A stretch of DNA of 64,000 nucleotides from an uncultured Bacilli bacterium (GCA_944331895.1 CALVIX010000004.1:94520-158519), one strand, 5' to 3'. Positions 44,401-53,712 are shown, numbered from the stretch's first letter. The notes: generated by a model from the sequence alone, not told the origin. Translations and numbers: made by a program.

Positions 44401-44610
44401 TCAAACAAATCGTTTTTAGAGTTGAATTTAGATATGAGTCAACTTCCAAATTATGAGGTGTGGTTAGCGCATTATACATCTAAGGACGATCCGTTATCTC
44501 ACCCAAGTTCCTATAATGGTCCATATGAGATATGGCAATATACTTCAGAAGGAACAGTTGCTGGAATCTCGGGTGTTGTAGATCGAAATATTGCTTATAA
44601 AAAATATTAG
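41494..44610 (+). CDS. Secreted GH25 muramidase with seven N-terminal repeats
   Basis: 1038 aa. The start at 41494 gives a standard signal peptide (MKKNKKVIFFGVLLFAFML...VKA, about 1-26). Seven repeats of about 115 aa (roughly 32-828) each show a core of GGW or SGW, then IxVYVD or similar, RPDV, GYGG, PGFxxxID, and GxHxLxVxxxD. The GH25 lysozyme-type domain (about 829-1038) begins YFGVDVSSYQ, with the acidic residues in VIDTEFTG near 928 and a final YEIWQYTSEG. The repeats probably bind wall glycan, and the enzyme cuts the MurNAc-GlcNAc bond. It leads the glycosyltransferase run, linking wall hydrolysis to polysaccharide assembly. No LPXTG motif. Confidence 0.9.
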   Translation: MKKNKKVIFFGVLLFAFMLCMPEVKAKTKTAMYIESPQPNAIVGRNVVIGGWLMTDSDHPDIHIYVDNKELSTSLNRFVRNDVVNANPGFQKNQNNNQPGFNTMVDLSAYMDGNHILTVNVVDSYTGEVLYQYSAYFTLQKSKTILHLETPNQQAVWKKEAGVGGWIMTNNPYAQIEYYLNGKKMNVSTVRAGRPDVLAAIQGYGDATTNPTPGFYSVIDDIEHQRDGNYFLEVKVVDKSNGEFLTGDSRNITIKKYDGNMNLELPKLSMVGSHVTVGGWVLTENKDALLEIYVDDTKVDANVERLNRPDVFQVMGRSFGGQATTPQPGFQTTIDLTPFQSGNHVLSVRAINSKTGEVIVRNDKNITQELYQTHINLDLPKVTQTEDQTLTIDGWYLSFYKNSELKILVDGSEITNNISRWARPDVHAAMNQGYGGIDTNATPGFHVTVDMKRYKDGEHTVTIIVVNRDNQNVLEKVTRTFYLKKYESNLNIENPSQNVKDTMTVSGWALANTKEKEIEIRIDDQKVDSEITYIERDDVHDVMNGGYGGITYTPKPGFYANIDMKQHKDGWHLVSVRLIDKNTQEIIISKDVKIYLKKYEGKIILNRPEPEQTVNRSMSISGWDVSNAENKTTKVLIDGVVQDIDLTRSESADVIAAIGDNYGGLATNPEPFFRGTLNLESFKDGKHTITIQTIDLVTNDVIESLDRTFYLKKYDGIVNLEAPHSNLLNEDVLFVGGWALSELPGSYIKVYVDGVDQNATMAYGPRPDVIASVPGYGGAATNPTPGFATNIDISKLPEGRHKLTIRWYSKLNELLDETTKEVVLYDNIYFGVDVSSYQKDINWQAVRNDGISFAIIRAGYRGYGTGEIAEDPKFYQNLIGARDAGIDIGVYFYSQAITVQEAIEEADFVVSRLNAYQAGGLVKLPIVIDTEFTGTNAGRADFLTTQQRTIIVKAFMDRITSYGYKPMVYSNKSFLELNLDMSQLPNYEVWLAHYTSKDDPLSHPSSYNGPYEIWQYTSEGTVAGISGVVDRNIAYKKY
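41587..43970 (+). repeat. Seven tandem ~115-codon repeats in the GH25 gene
   Basis: Seven direct repeats of about 340 bases each encode the GGW/SGW...RPDV...GYGG...PGF...ID pattern. Each repeat ends in a conserved linker rich in Tyr/Leu-Lys-Lys-Tyr. I do not recognise the repeat as a named family; the pattern suggests a small beta-sandwich. Confidence 0.8.
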
Positions 44611-44624
44611 AGAGTGTGATATCT

Positions 44625-45476
44625 ATGAAGTTATGTGGTGTTGTAGTTTTATTTCACCCTGAAGAAGATGTGATAGAAAATATAAAGACGTATATAGGTG
44701 AATTAGACCGCTTATATATTATTGATAATAGTGAAGAAAGTCATCGAGATTTATTTACGATGAAGAAAGCAAAATATATTAAGAACGATGAAAATAAGGG
44801 AATAGGGTTTGCCTTAAATCAGGCCGCTCAATTCGCAAATGAAGAGGGATATCGATATCTTTTGACGATGGATCAGGATAGCCGATTTGAAGCAGAGGGA
44901 CTAAAAAAAATGAAAGAAGAAATTTCGACAGGAGATTATGAAAACGTCGCTATTTTCACCCCTCTTCACGTTACCAATAGTCAAAGTATCAATCATACGA
45001 TCGAAACGGATCAATTGGTAGTGATGACATCAGGAAATATATTAGATTTAAATATATTTCGAGAAGTTGGTGGAATGAAAGATTGGTTTTTTATCGATGG
45101 AATCGATCAAGAGTATTGTTTGAATATAAGAAAGCACGGATATCAAATTAAAGTGTTTGATGAAATTCATTTGAAGCATTCTCTAGGAAATATTGGAACG
45201 AAAAGACTATTTGGAAAAACGATATCGTTTACCAATCATAGTGCGATGCGGCGCTATTTCATCGTTCGCAATCGCTTGTATATTAACGAAATGTATCAGC
45301 ATGACTTTCCTACATTTTGTAAACAGGAACTTTCTAATAGCAGGAAAGAAGCGATTAAAATCATTTTGTTTGAAAAAGATAAATGGAAAAAGATAAAAGC
45401 GATAAGAAGGGCACAAAGGGATTTCAAACATAAAATAACCGGAATTCCAAGTTGGTTGAAGGAGGTTTTAAAATGA
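44625..45476 (+). CDS. GT2-family rhamnosyltransferase
   Basis: 283 aa. The ATG at 44625 is preferred to a GTG nine bases upstream because it gives the usual MKLCGVVVLFHP N-terminus. It has YIIDNSEES near 33 and the LTMDQDSRF metal-binding motif near 87, which is characteristic of the WbbL/RfbF-type rhamnosyltransferase subfamily. The region around GMKDWFFIDGIDQEYCLN near 148 is also typical. It overlaps the next gene by 4 bases. Confidence 0.85.
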   Translation: MKLCGVVVLFHPEEDVIENIKTYIGELDRLYIIDNSEESHRDLFTMKKAKYIKNDENKGIGFALNQAAQFANEEGYRYLLTMDQDSRFEAEGLKKMKEEISTGDYENVAIFTPLHVTNSQSINHTIETDQLVVMTSGNILDLNIFREVGGMKDWFFIDGIDQEYCLNIRKHGYQIKVFDEIHLKHSLGNIGTKRLFGKTISFTNHSAMRRYFIVRNRLYINEMYQHDFPTFCKQELSNSRKEAIKIILFEKDKWKKIKAIRRAQRDFKHKITGIPSWLKEVLK

Positions 45477-47497
45477 AACATTATCATTTAGATGAATATT
45501 TTTTTGATATCGATAGTAAAAAGTTATTTGTACGTGGATGGGCTTTCTTACCATCTTATGAAATTATTGTAGAACTAGATAAAAAGGAGGTGCTTCGAGC
45601 TCGTCCAAACGAATATCGCGTAGATATTTGCAAGAGATATACGGATCAAAAAGACAAGAGTAACTATGGGTTCGAATATACGATACCTGTAGAAAGGCAA
45701 TATAAAAACATTAAAATTTCGGCTTTTGTCGATGGAAAAAAATATAAAATTTTTTCTTCTCGCATTCCAACGACTGCTTTGGAAAAAGGAGTTAATCGTG
45801 TCTATCATCTTGCGGGGAAAAGTATTAGAGTTATCAAAAAGCAAAATGTTAAATTATTAAATCCAAAGTTGATTCATAGATATTTTTCTTCTGTCGTAGA
45901 AAATAGGCAATACCGAAAAGAAGGACAATATTATGTAAATCCGAATAATTCATTTCAATATCGCACATGGGCATTAGAAAAGGAAAAAAGAGAGCAAGAA
46001 CCATATAAAGAATTGGAATATCAACCATTGATTTCTATTTTGGTTCCAGTCTACAACGTACCTACAGTTTATTTAAAAGCTTGTATCGAGTCCGTATTAG
46101 AACAGACATATCCAAAATTTGAACTTTGTATTGCAGATGACTGTTCGACGGATCCAGAGATCAAAAGGGTATTAGACGCCTATAAAGAGAAAGATGAACG
46201 AATCAAGGTCGTATATCGTAAAAAGAATGGGCATATTTCTCGTGCGACAAATTCAGCGTTAGAGATTGCGACAGGAGATTTTATTTCCTTATTAGACAAT
46301 GATGATGTTTTAACGAAAGATGCATTATATCAAGTAGTAAAAGCTTTGAATCAAAATCCTAAGTTAGATCTTATCTATAGCGATGAAGATAAGATGGATC
46401 TTAATGGAAATTTATGCTTCCCAACTTACAAACCAGATTGGTCTCCGGAATTATTTTTCTGTTATAATTATCTTTGTCATTTTACGACAATTCGTAGATC
46501 TATCATGGATAAGATTCACGGATTCCGCGTTGGGTATGAAGGAGCGCAAGATTATGATTTGTTCTTGCGTGTCGTAGCAGAAACAAAGGATAAAAACATT
46601 TATCATATTCCAAAAATTCTATATCACTGGCGTATGATTCCTGGTTCGACAGCTGCTATTATGAGTAATAAAAGCTATGCGTTTGATCGTGGGAAAAAAG
46701 CGTTACAAAATTACTTTGATAAGAAAAAAATTGCTTGTCACGTTTCGCGAGTGCCTAATTTTCCTTACTATTATCCGAAGTACAAAGTTTCCAAGACAAA
46801 TATGATTACAGTCATTATTACTGGAAATGATAAGAAGGCAAAACGTAGTTACGAACAACTCGAGAAGTTTACAGATTATAAACGTATGGAAATATTACTT
46901 TCAAATGGAGAGTCATTGAATGATCTAGTAGAGAAGGCAAAGGGGAAATATATTGTCGTTATGGATGCGAATACACAGTTGCAAAGGGAATCATCGATTT
47001 ACAGCTTGATTCAATTTGCTGCAGTTGATCATATAGGGGTTGTGTCTCCATCTATTCGCAAAAAGAATAGTTATTTTAAATCTTCAGGAGTCATCTTATT
47101 TAAGGATCATTTCAAACATGTTTTATATTCAGGACGTCAAAAAATAACGGCGGTAGAACCAAAGTTAAAAATACCAGTTAATTATTCTGTTCCAGGAACG
47201 AAAGTAATGGCGTTTGAGAAAGAAAAGTATTTGGAGGCAAATCGAAAACTTAAGATCGATGGAATGCCAACAGAAATAGAATGGATCAGAATCTGTTTGA
47301 ATTTCATTAAAAAAGGATACTACAATGTTTGTGATTCTTCGAACGAATATATCTGTTTAGAAGATTTAGAACTTCCTTATGAAGAGGAAGCATATCGGGC
47401 ATTAAAGGTGAAACAAGATCCATTTTATAATCCAAATTATAGTAAAACATATATGTTTAAATTAGATAAGTTAGAGGAGACAGCAGATGAAAAATAA
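45473..47497 (+). CDS. Large GT2-family glycosyltransferase (RgpF/RgpI-like architecture)
   Basis: 674 aa; the ATG at 45473 follows AAGGAGG. Residues 1-90 form a beta-rich N-terminal domain that occurs on cell-wall polysaccharide transferases. A GT-A domain spans about 185-420: LISILVPVYNVPTVYLKACIES, IADDCSTDP, LLDNDD and IYSDEDKMD motifs. A second, degenerate GT-like half (about 440-674; ITVIITGNDKKAKRSY) follows. Substrate probably dTDP-rhamnose, by context only. It overlaps the next gene by 11 bases. Confidence 0.83.
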   Translation: MKHYHLDEYFFDIDSKKLFVRGWAFLPSYEIIVELDKKEVLRARPNEYRVDICKRYTDQKDKSNYGFEYTIPVERQYKNIKISAFVDGKKYKIFSSRIPTTALEKGVNRVYHLAGKSIRVIKKQNVKLLNPKLIHRYFSSVVENRQYRKEGQYYVNPNNSFQYRTWALEKEKREQEPYKELEYQPLISILVPVYNVPTVYLKACIESVLEQTYPKFELCIADDCSTDPEIKRVLDAYKEKDERIKVVYRKKNGHISRATNSALEIATGDFISLLDNDDVLTKDALYQVVKALNQNPKLDLIYSDEDKMDLNGNLCFPTYKPDWSPELFFCYNYLCHFTTIRRSIMDKIHGFRVGYEGAQDYDLFLRVVAETKDKNIYHIPKILYHWRMIPGSTAAIMSNKSYAFDRGKKALQNYFDKKKIACHVSRVPNFPYYYPKYKVSKTNMITVIITGNDKKAKRSYEQLEKFTDYKRMEILLSNGESLNDLVEKAKGKYIVVMDANTQLQRESSIYSLIQFAAVDHIGVVSPSIRKKNSYFKSSGVILFKDHFKHVLYSGRQKITAVEPKLKIPVNYSVPGTKVMAFEKEKYLEANRKLKIDGMPTEIEWIRICLNFIKKGYYNVCDSSNEYICLEDLELPYEEEAYRALKVKQDPFYNPNYSKTYMFKLDKLEETADEK

Positions 47498-48683
47498 AAT
47501 AAAAGAGTTAGCCAAAAAGTCAAAACACGTGACAGCTTTATATAATCGAGTTGTCCGAAATAGGAAGACTGAGGATGTTGAAAAGATTATCAATCAATAT
47601 TATCCGACACAGGGAAAACGTATTATTGTGATTGGTCATAGTGGTGGTATGGGTGGTGCCGAAACACTATTAAAGAATATGATGAAAGAATTTGTCAGAC
47701 AAGGAATTCAAATAGTAACACTGGTTCGTGGAGATGGACCTATCATTGCATCATATAAAGAAATTGCGCCTACGTTTATCATCGATACTCCAGAGAAAAA
47801 TGAGCGTTATATTAAAACGTTGAAAAAATTGGGGTATCATAGTGCGATTTCAAATACGATGACAACGGGAGATTTAATTCCTTTATTACATGAAAATGGA
47901 ATATATTCAGTTAATCTCATTCACGAACTTCCAGGAGTCATACGATTGTTAAAATGTGAAGAGCGTGCTAGAGAGATCGCAGAACATTCTGATTTAGCTG
48001 TATTTCCGGCAAAATATGTACGTGATCAATTCGCAACGATTGCGCCAATTCACGTAAAAGAGATGATTCAACCACAAGGATTATATATGAAATACGATCA
48101 ATATGACTATGAAAAGTCTCGCCGATATATGGAAGAAAAGTATGGAATTCCAAAAGATCATTTCATTGTTTTAAATGTAGGGCTTGGTGAAAAGAGAAAA
48201 GGATTTGATTTGTTTGTCACGATGGCAGAAAAACTACAAGAGGAAAACTATACTTTTGTATGGGTTGGAACTTTAGATCAAGAGATGAAAGCTAGTTATG
48301 GAGATAGAATTCATAAGTTAAAAAATTTTGTACTTCCTGGATTTATCGGGGAAAAAGAGACATTTATGAAATTTTATGACGCCTGCAATGTATTCGCATT
48401 AACTTCTAGAGAAGATCCATTCCCATCTGTCGTATTAGAAGCATTCAATGCAGAAAGACCTGTGATCGCTTTTGAAAACGCCGGTGGATTTCAAGATATC
48501 GTTCGAAATGATGAAAGTGGATATCTAGTAAATTATGAAGATACAGATGCGATGGTCGATAAAATAAAAATGTTGAAAGATGATCCAAAATTATGTAAAA
48601 AACTAGGAAAAAAAGCTAAGAAAATTTGTGATCAGCATAGTTTTCAACATTATATTGAAGTATTAGAAAAAGCATGTAAATGA
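47487..48683 (+). CDS. GT4-family glycosyltransferase
   Basis: 398 aa GT-B enzyme. N-terminal IVIGHSGGMGGAETLLKNM (about 49-67); C-terminal nucleotide-sugar domain from about 225, with VGLGEKRKGFDLF and the retaining-GT4 motif SREDPFPSVVLEAFNAERPVIAF near 311 (two acidic residues of the EX7E motif). Cytosolic, peripheral membrane. GAGGAGACA upstream. Confidence 0.87.
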   Translation: MKNKIKELAKKSKHVTALYNRVVRNRKTEDVEKIINQYYPTQGKRIIVIGHSGGMGGAETLLKNMMKEFVRQGIQIVTLVRGDGPIIASYKEIAPTFIIDTPEKNERYIKTLKKLGYHSAISNTMTTGDLIPLLHENGIYSVNLIHELPGVIRLLKCEERAREIAEHSDLAVFPAKYVRDQFATIAPIHVKEMIQPQGLYMKYDQYDYEKSRRYMEEKYGIPKDHFIVLNVGLGEKRKGFDLFVTMAEKLQEENYTFVWVGTLDQEMKASYGDRIHKLKNFVLPGFIGEKETFMKFYDACNVFALTSREDPFPSVVLEAFNAERPVIAFENAGGFQDIVRNDESGYLVNYEDTDAMVDKIKMLKDDPKLCKKLGKKAKKICDQHSFQHYIEVLEKACK

Positions 48684-48692
48684 GGTGAAAAA

Positions 48693-49523
48693 ATGCAAGA
48701 GCAAAAATATAAAGTAAGTGTGATTATACCAAATTACAATTATGCGAATTATCTAAAAAAACGAATTAAAGTAATCGAAAAACAGACGTATCCTATCTAT
48801 GAACTCATCGTGTTGGATGATTGTTCTACGGATAAAAGTCGACAAGTGATTGAGAAAATGGCTAAAAAATATCCAATTAAGATGATATTCAATGAAGAAA
48901 ATAGTGGATGCGTTTTTAAACAATGGCAAAAAGGAATCGAAGCAGCTACAGGAGATTATATTTGGATCGCAGAAGCTGATGATCAAGCAGATAAGAAATT
49001 TTTAGAAAATATGGTAGAAAAATTTGAAGATCCAGAAGTAGTCCTTGCTTTTTCCGATTCAAAGCAAATTAACGAACGCGGAAAAGTGATTCGAAAAACA
49101 TGCAGTGATTTAGCAGATGAACATCAGGATGGACGATATCGCTCTGATTATATTAACGATGGTATCGATGAAATTACGAATTATTTGATCGTAAAAAATT
49201 ATATTTACAATGCGTCTGGAGTCGTTTTTAAAAACGGTGATTATCACGACATCTTAGAGGAATGTACGAAGTTTCATTTGGCAGGAGATTGGTATTTCTA
49301 CATTCAAGTATTGAAAAGAGGAAAAGTTGCCTATGTAGCAAAACCTCTTAATTATCATCGAATTCATACCAATAGTGTAACGAAGACGACGAAGAAACAA
49401 AGTCACTATGACGAAGTTGTTAGAATTCAAGAAGAAATCAAAAAAGAATATCCTGTTTCAGAACAAGTTGTAAAAGAAGTTGAAGATCAGAGACAAAAAT
49501 TAAAGCAAGTCCTAGGATTATAG
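48693..49523 (+). CDS. GT2-family glycosyltransferase
   Basis: 276 aa. KVSVIIPNYNYANYLKKRI at residue 7, LDDCSTDKS near 40, WIAEADDQADKKF (DxD-type metal motif) near 92, and HLAGDWYFYIQVL near 195. It has no membrane helices, so it is not an obvious polyprenyl-phosphate transferase. GAGGTG upstream. Followed 10 bases later by the sugar epimerase. Confidence 0.85.
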   Translation: MQEQKYKVSVIIPNYNYANYLKKRIKVIEKQTYPIYELIVLDDCSTDKSRQVIEKMAKKYPIKMIFNEENSGCVFKQWQKGIEAATGDYIWIAEADDQADKKFLENMVEKFEDPEVVLAFSDSKQINERGKVIRKTCSDLADEHQDGRYRSDYINDGIDEITNYLIVKNYIYNASGVVFKNGDYHDILEECTKFHLAGDWYFYIQVLKRGKVAYVAKPLNYHRIHTNSVTKTTKKQSHYDEVVRIQEEIKKEYPVSEQVVKEVEDQRQKLKQVLGL

Positions 49524-49532
49524 GAGGAATAC

Positions 49533-50489
49533 ATGAAAATATTAGTATTAGGTGGTCAAGGATTTATTGGCCAGAATTTATGTCAACGTTTATTATCTGA
49601 AGGACACGATATTAGAGTCCTTGAGTATAATGTGAACCCGGAAAGATGCCTAGAGGGAATTTTATATAAACAAGGTAATTTTATGAAGATTGATACGTAC
49701 AAGGATATGTTAAAAGATATCGATGTCGTTTATCATTTAGTCAGTACCACAAATGCGAACAATTCTAACCGTGAAATTAAACGCGATATAGAAGAGAATG
49801 TGATAGGTACGGTGAATCTTTTGGATGCTTGTGTGGAAGCAGGAGTTAAAAAAGTAGTGTTTACATCGAGTGGTGGAACGATCTATGGAATTCCAAACGA
49901 GGTTCCAATCAAGGAAAATCATCCAAACAATCCACTTTGTTCTTATGGGATTACAAAGTTGGCAATCGAAAAATATTTAAATCTATATCATCATTTATAC
50001 GGACTAGATTATGTTTCATTACGTTTATCTAATCCCTATGGGCCATTTCATCAATCTATGACACAAGGGCTTATCAATGTCATCTTACAAAAGGCGATAA
50101 AAGGAGAGCCAATCGAAGTTTGGGGAGATGGAAAAGTGGAACGCGATTATATCTATATCGATGATGCAATCGATGTTTTAGATATGGTGAAAGACAAAAC
50201 AGTTGAAGAGAAAGTGTTTAATGTGGGAAGTGGACAATCTCATTCTATCTGTGATATAATAAACGCAGTCGAATCGGCGATCGGGGAAAAAATACCTGTG
50301 ATTTATAAAGAGGCTAGGGCACAAGATGTACCTGTCAATGTATTAGATATAAAGCGCATTAAGTCTTATTTTGGATGGAAACCAAAGGTAAGTCTTTCTC
50401 GCGGAATTCATTTAACCTATCGCGATTTAATTACAAATAATCTCCACGGGGAGAAAGAGGTGAATGATTTTGAGAAAATCCAAAAATAA
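49533..50489 (+). CDS. NAD-dependent sugar epimerase/dehydratase (extended SDR)
   Basis: 318 aa; nucleotide-sugar epimerase or dehydratase. LVLGGQGFIGQNL at residue 4 (GxxGxxG); FTSSGGTIYG near 109 and the catalytic YGITKLAIEKY near 143; GRPxxF-like substrate region LSNPYGPFHQS; DYIYIDDAID near 206. Resembles UDP-glucose/GlcNAc 4-epimerases, but the exact sugar cannot be read. It overlaps the ABC ATPase gene by 26 bases. Confidence 0.83.
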   Translation: MKILVLGGQGFIGQNLCQRLLSEGHDIRVLEYNVNPERCLEGILYKQGNFMKIDTYKDMLKDIDVVYHLVSTTNANNSNREIKRDIEENVIGTVNLLDACVEAGVKKVVFTSSGGTIYGIPNEVPIKENHPNNPLCSYGITKLAIEKYLNLYHHLYGLDYVSLRLSNPYGPFHQSMTQGLINVILQKAIKGEPIEVWGDGKVERDYIYIDDAIDVLDMVKDKTVEEKVFNVGSGQSHSICDIINAVESAIGEKIPVIYKEARAQDVPVNVLDIKRIKSYFGWKPKVSLSRGIHLTYRDLITNNLHGEKEVNDFEKIQK

Positions 50490-51219
50490 AGATGATGTAG
50501 TGATTAAAGTATCACACGTATCCAAGCATTTTAATGTATATTATGATAAGGCAAATACGTTAAAAGAAAGAATGATCTTTTTCAATCGCAATAAAAAAGA
50601 GGTTAGAAATGTACTACAAGACATCAACTTAGAAATAAAAAAAGGTGAGACAGTCGCACTGATTGGAGTAAATGGAAGTGGGAAGTCTACTTTATTAAAG
50701 TTATTGACAAAGATTATTTATCCAAATAGTGGTACGATTGAAATTAAAGGAAAATTAACATCTTTACTTGAATTAGGTGCAGGATTTCACCCTGACTTTT
50801 CTGGTAGGGAGAATATTTATTTTAACGCATCTATCTTCGGTTTAAATAAAACGCAAATCGATAAGCGTATCGATGATATTATCGCATTTTCTGAATTAGG
50901 AGAATATATAGATAATCCAATTCGTACATATTCTTCAGGAATGTATATGCGTCTTGCATTTGCGGTTGCGATTAACGTAGATGCAGATATTCTATTGATC
51001 GATGAAGTACTTGCGGTTGGAGATCAACATTTCCAAGAAAAGTGTTTGAACAAGATGAAAGAGTTAAAGAGCGAAGGAAAAACGATGGTGTTTGTCAGTC
51101 ACTCGATGGATGCTGTTAAGTTTTTATGTGACAGATCTGTTTGGTTATATAATGGAAAAATTAGAGAAGATGGAAATACGGATAAAGTGATCAAAGAATA
51201 TTTGAAAGAGTGTGCTTAA
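50464..51219 (+). CDS. Polysaccharide ABC exporter ATPase (Wzt/TagH/RgpD-type)
   Basis: 251 aa. Start with GAGGTGA upstream, inside the end of the epimerase gene. Walker A GVNGSGKST near 72; the polysaccharide-exporter motif GRENIYFNASIFG near 117; signature YSSGMYMRLAFAVA; Walker B ILLIDEVLAVGD; switch His in FVSHSM. There is no C-terminal carbohydrate-recognition domain, as in TagH and RgpD but unlike E. coli O9a Wzt. Pairs with the following permease (11 bases apart). Confidence 0.93.
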   Translation: MILRKSKNKDDVVIKVSHVSKHFNVYYDKANTLKERMIFFNRNKKEVRNVLQDINLEIKKGETVALIGVNGSGKSTLLKLLTKIIYPNSGTIEIKGKLTSLLELGAGFHPDFSGRENIYFNASIFGLNKTQIDKRIDDIIAFSELGEYIDNPIRTYSSGMYMRLAFAVAINVDADILLIDEVLAVGDQHFQEKCLNKMKELKSEGKTMVFVSHSMDAVKFLCDRSVWLYNGKIREDGNTDKVIKEYLKECA

Positions 51220-51230
51220 GAGGTGATCGG

Positions 51231-52004
51231 ATGAAATTGTTTAAAGAGCTATATCAATATAGAGAATTTCTAAAAACGTCAATTCGCAAAGAATTCCGTG
51301 GAAAATACAAGAAATCATTTCTTGGAGTTCTCTGGTCATTCATCAATCCATTACTTCAGCTTTTAGTATATGCACTTGTCTTTCCATTCATCATGCGTGT
51401 ACAAGTAGAAAATTATACGATGTTCTTGGTTGTTACTTTGATTCCATGGAACTTCTTTAATGCGACTGTTTGTCAAAGCACATCGACAATTATCGCTTCT
51501 TCGGGAATTATCAAAAAGGTATATTTTCCAAGAGAGATTTTACCGATTTCCAATGTAACGAGTAATCTATTAAATTTTTTAATTTCATGTATTATCATCG
51601 TTGCTGCTTTATTTATTAGCGGAATTGGAATTGGACCGAGTATAATTTATCTACCTATTATCGTATTGTTACAGTATATTTTTTCACTTGCGATTTCATT
51701 TATTTTATCTTCTATCACAGTGTATATTCGAGACTTAGAATACTTCGTAAGTGTTCTTATGATGTTATGGTTCTATTTGACACCGGTATTATATGAAATT
51801 ACGATGATTCCAGCTAAGTTCCGTGCCATCTTTAATTTAAATCCAATGGTACATATTATTACAGCATATCGTGATATCTTGTATTATCAAAAAACACCAG
51901 ATATGTTAGTTATCTTTGGAATGTTAGGTGGATGTATACTACTGTTAGTATTAGGATATTTTATATTTAATAAGTGTGAGAAAAAGTTCGCAGAGGAATT
52001 ATAA
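51231..52004 (+). CDS. Polysaccharide ABC exporter permease (Wzm/TagG/RgpC-type)
   Basis: 257 aa with six membrane helices (ABC-2 fold). The start at 51231 follows GAGGTGATC. N-terminal amphipathic RKEFRGKYKKSFLGVLWSFINPLLQL is the family signature; the C-terminus ends NKCEKKFAEEL. It moves undecaprenyl-linked glycan across the membrane. The gene order ATPase-permease is the reverse of the rgpC-rgpD order in streptococci. Confidence 0.92.
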   Translation: MKLFKELYQYREFLKTSIRKEFRGKYKKSFLGVLWSFINPLLQLLVYALVFPFIMRVQVENYTMFLVVTLIPWNFFNATVCQSTSTIIASSGIIKKVYFPREILPISNVTSNLLNFLISCIIIVAALFISGIGIGPSIIYLPIIVLLQYIFSLAISFILSSITVYIRDLEYFVSVLMMLWFYLTPVLYEITMIPAKFRAIFNLNPMVHIITAYRDILYYQKTPDMLVIFGMLGGCILLLVLGYFIFNKCEKKFAEEL

Positions 52005-52017
52005 TATAGGAGGAAAA

Positions 52018-53712
52018 ATGAAAAAGGGAAACTTGAAATTTTTGTTGCTATTTATTTGTATCCTGTTAGGACTTTTTTTTCTTTATGGCGCAATATTTGA
52101 AACGAATGATTTGATAAAAGTGTGGGATCATGCGACTTATTGGCTTACAACTTTAGGTCAAAAAGAAGCTCTTTTAACAAAGACGATTGGTGAAAATTTA
52201 TCTGACGTGTATTATTCTATCAATCATGATGATTATAATTTGTTACCATCTTTACTATTACAACCTTTCTTTATGTGGTCAAATGGTGATTTTTTCCATT
52301 ACGGAATGGCGATCCTGACCGTAGGAGTGATACCAGCTTATATCTTATATGTGCTTCTTTATAGAAAAATATATAAAGAGAAGAAAAGCAATTGGAAATA
52401 TCTTCTATTATTCTTGATACCGTTTTTAACAACACCACTTATTTATGGTTCTGTTTTAGATGGATATCTAGATATTATAGGTGTGATACCGATATTGATC
52501 ATTTTCTACTATACATATGGATATGATTTTGAAACCTTCGATTTGAAAAGAACAATTATTTTGGCACTATGTTTTCTCTTTACGATCATCTTGAGAAGAT
52601 ACTATGTTTATTTTACGGTTTCCTACTTTATTTCAATTGCGATTGTGTACATCATTCGTAAGTTATTAGTGGGTAACAATTGTAAATTATGGAAGCAGGC
52701 AAAGAATGTTTTTATCATAGGGATTTCTTTTTCGAGCGTTATATTATTATTTTTCCATGAAATGATTGAACACATTATCAAAGGAAATTATGGGACAGCT
52801 TACAGTGCCTATTTAGATGGTGGATTATTTATTCAGATGTGGGATTTGATTACAAAGCTGGGAATTGTCGTTGCAATATTATTTGTCGTTGCAACTGTTT
52901 ATCTATGGGTGAGAAAGAAGGAAAGTAGGGAATTTATCGCCATTTTAGTATTGAATATGGTGATTACAATTTTACTATTTAATTCGATTCAAACGATGGA
53001 TCAACACCATTACTATACGATTATCTTCAATATTGTAATTATGATTTCCATGTTTATGGTAGAGCTTGCAAGAAATATAAGAAAGAGCTACAATCGCAGA
53101 TTGTATCAAGTTGGATTAGTTTTCGTTTGCTTGATTCAGTTTATGACGTATAGTGTTGCACTTTTCCGAATACCTCAGACAGGAGTTCCAGTGTTTACTA
53201 AAACTTATTTTACATATCACGATGGCTATCGGAAGGCTTTAAAACCAGTGATGGATTATACGCAAGAGATGATTGAAAAGAACCCAGAGCTATCTATCTA
53301 TACGATTGCAAGTTCTTCTGTTTACAACAATGAAACGTTTGCAAATTATAATCTTCCAGATGTTAAACTGCGCAGCAAGTTTGTAGCAACGCCGAATGTA
53401 GATTTACGAGATGGTTTTTCTAATCAAATTTATAATGCAACGTATGTATATTTAGTTACGCCGATTCAACATCATTTAGATTTAAAAGATCAACAAGTAG
53501 TGGAAGTTTTATGGAATGCAATAGAAAAGGATACTCCAATTCGTAGTAATTATGAATTAGAAAAAGAGTTTGAGCTTCCTGGTGCGGGGTTAAAGATCTA
53601 TAAAAAGATCGAAGATTATACACTCGAAGATAAAGAGTATTTGAAAGATCAATTTCATAAGTCATATCCTGATAACAAAGAGTTATTTGAAGATCGTATT
53701 ATGGCGGGATAA
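52018..53712 (+). CDS. Large polytopic membrane protein, possible GT-C glycosyltransferase
   Basis: 564 aa. The ATG at 52018 has GGAGG upstream; an earlier open frame start lacks a site. About 11-12 membrane helices follow an N-terminal signal-anchor (LLLFICILLGLFFLYGA). The first extracytoplasmic loop has acidic residues (KVWDHATYW near 37, GENLSDVYYSI near 60) like the GT-C catalytic loop of ArnT/PMT enzymes. A soluble C-terminal region (about 430-564) ends KELFEDRIMAG. Together with GtrA downstream it may attach a side group to the exported polymer. No exact family match. Confidence 0.65.
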   Translation: MKKGNLKFLLLFICILLGLFFLYGAIFETNDLIKVWDHATYWLTTLGQKEALLTKTIGENLSDVYYSINHDDYNLLPSLLLQPFFMWSNGDFFHYGMAILTVGVIPAYILYVLLYRKIYKEKKSNWKYLLLFLIPFLTTPLIYGSVLDGYLDIIGVIPILIIFYYTYGYDFETFDLKRTIILALCFLFTIILRRYYVYFTVSYFISIAIVYIIRKLLVGNNCKLWKQAKNVFIIGISFSSVILLFFHEMIEHIIKGNYGTAYSAYLDGGLFIQMWDLITKLGIVVAILFVVATVYLWVRKKESREFIAILVLNMVITILLFNSIQTMDQHHYYTIIFNIVIMISMFMVELARNIRKSYNRRLYQVGLVFVCLIQFMTYSVALFRIPQTGVPVFTKTYFTYHDGYRKALKPVMDYTQEMIEKNPELSIYTIASSSVYNNETFANYNLPDVKLRSKFVATPNVDLRDGFSNQIYNATYVYLVTPIQHHLDLKDQQVVEVLWNAIEKDTPIRSNYELEKEFELPGAGLKIYKKIEDYTLEDKEYLKDQFHKSYPDNKELFEDRIMAG

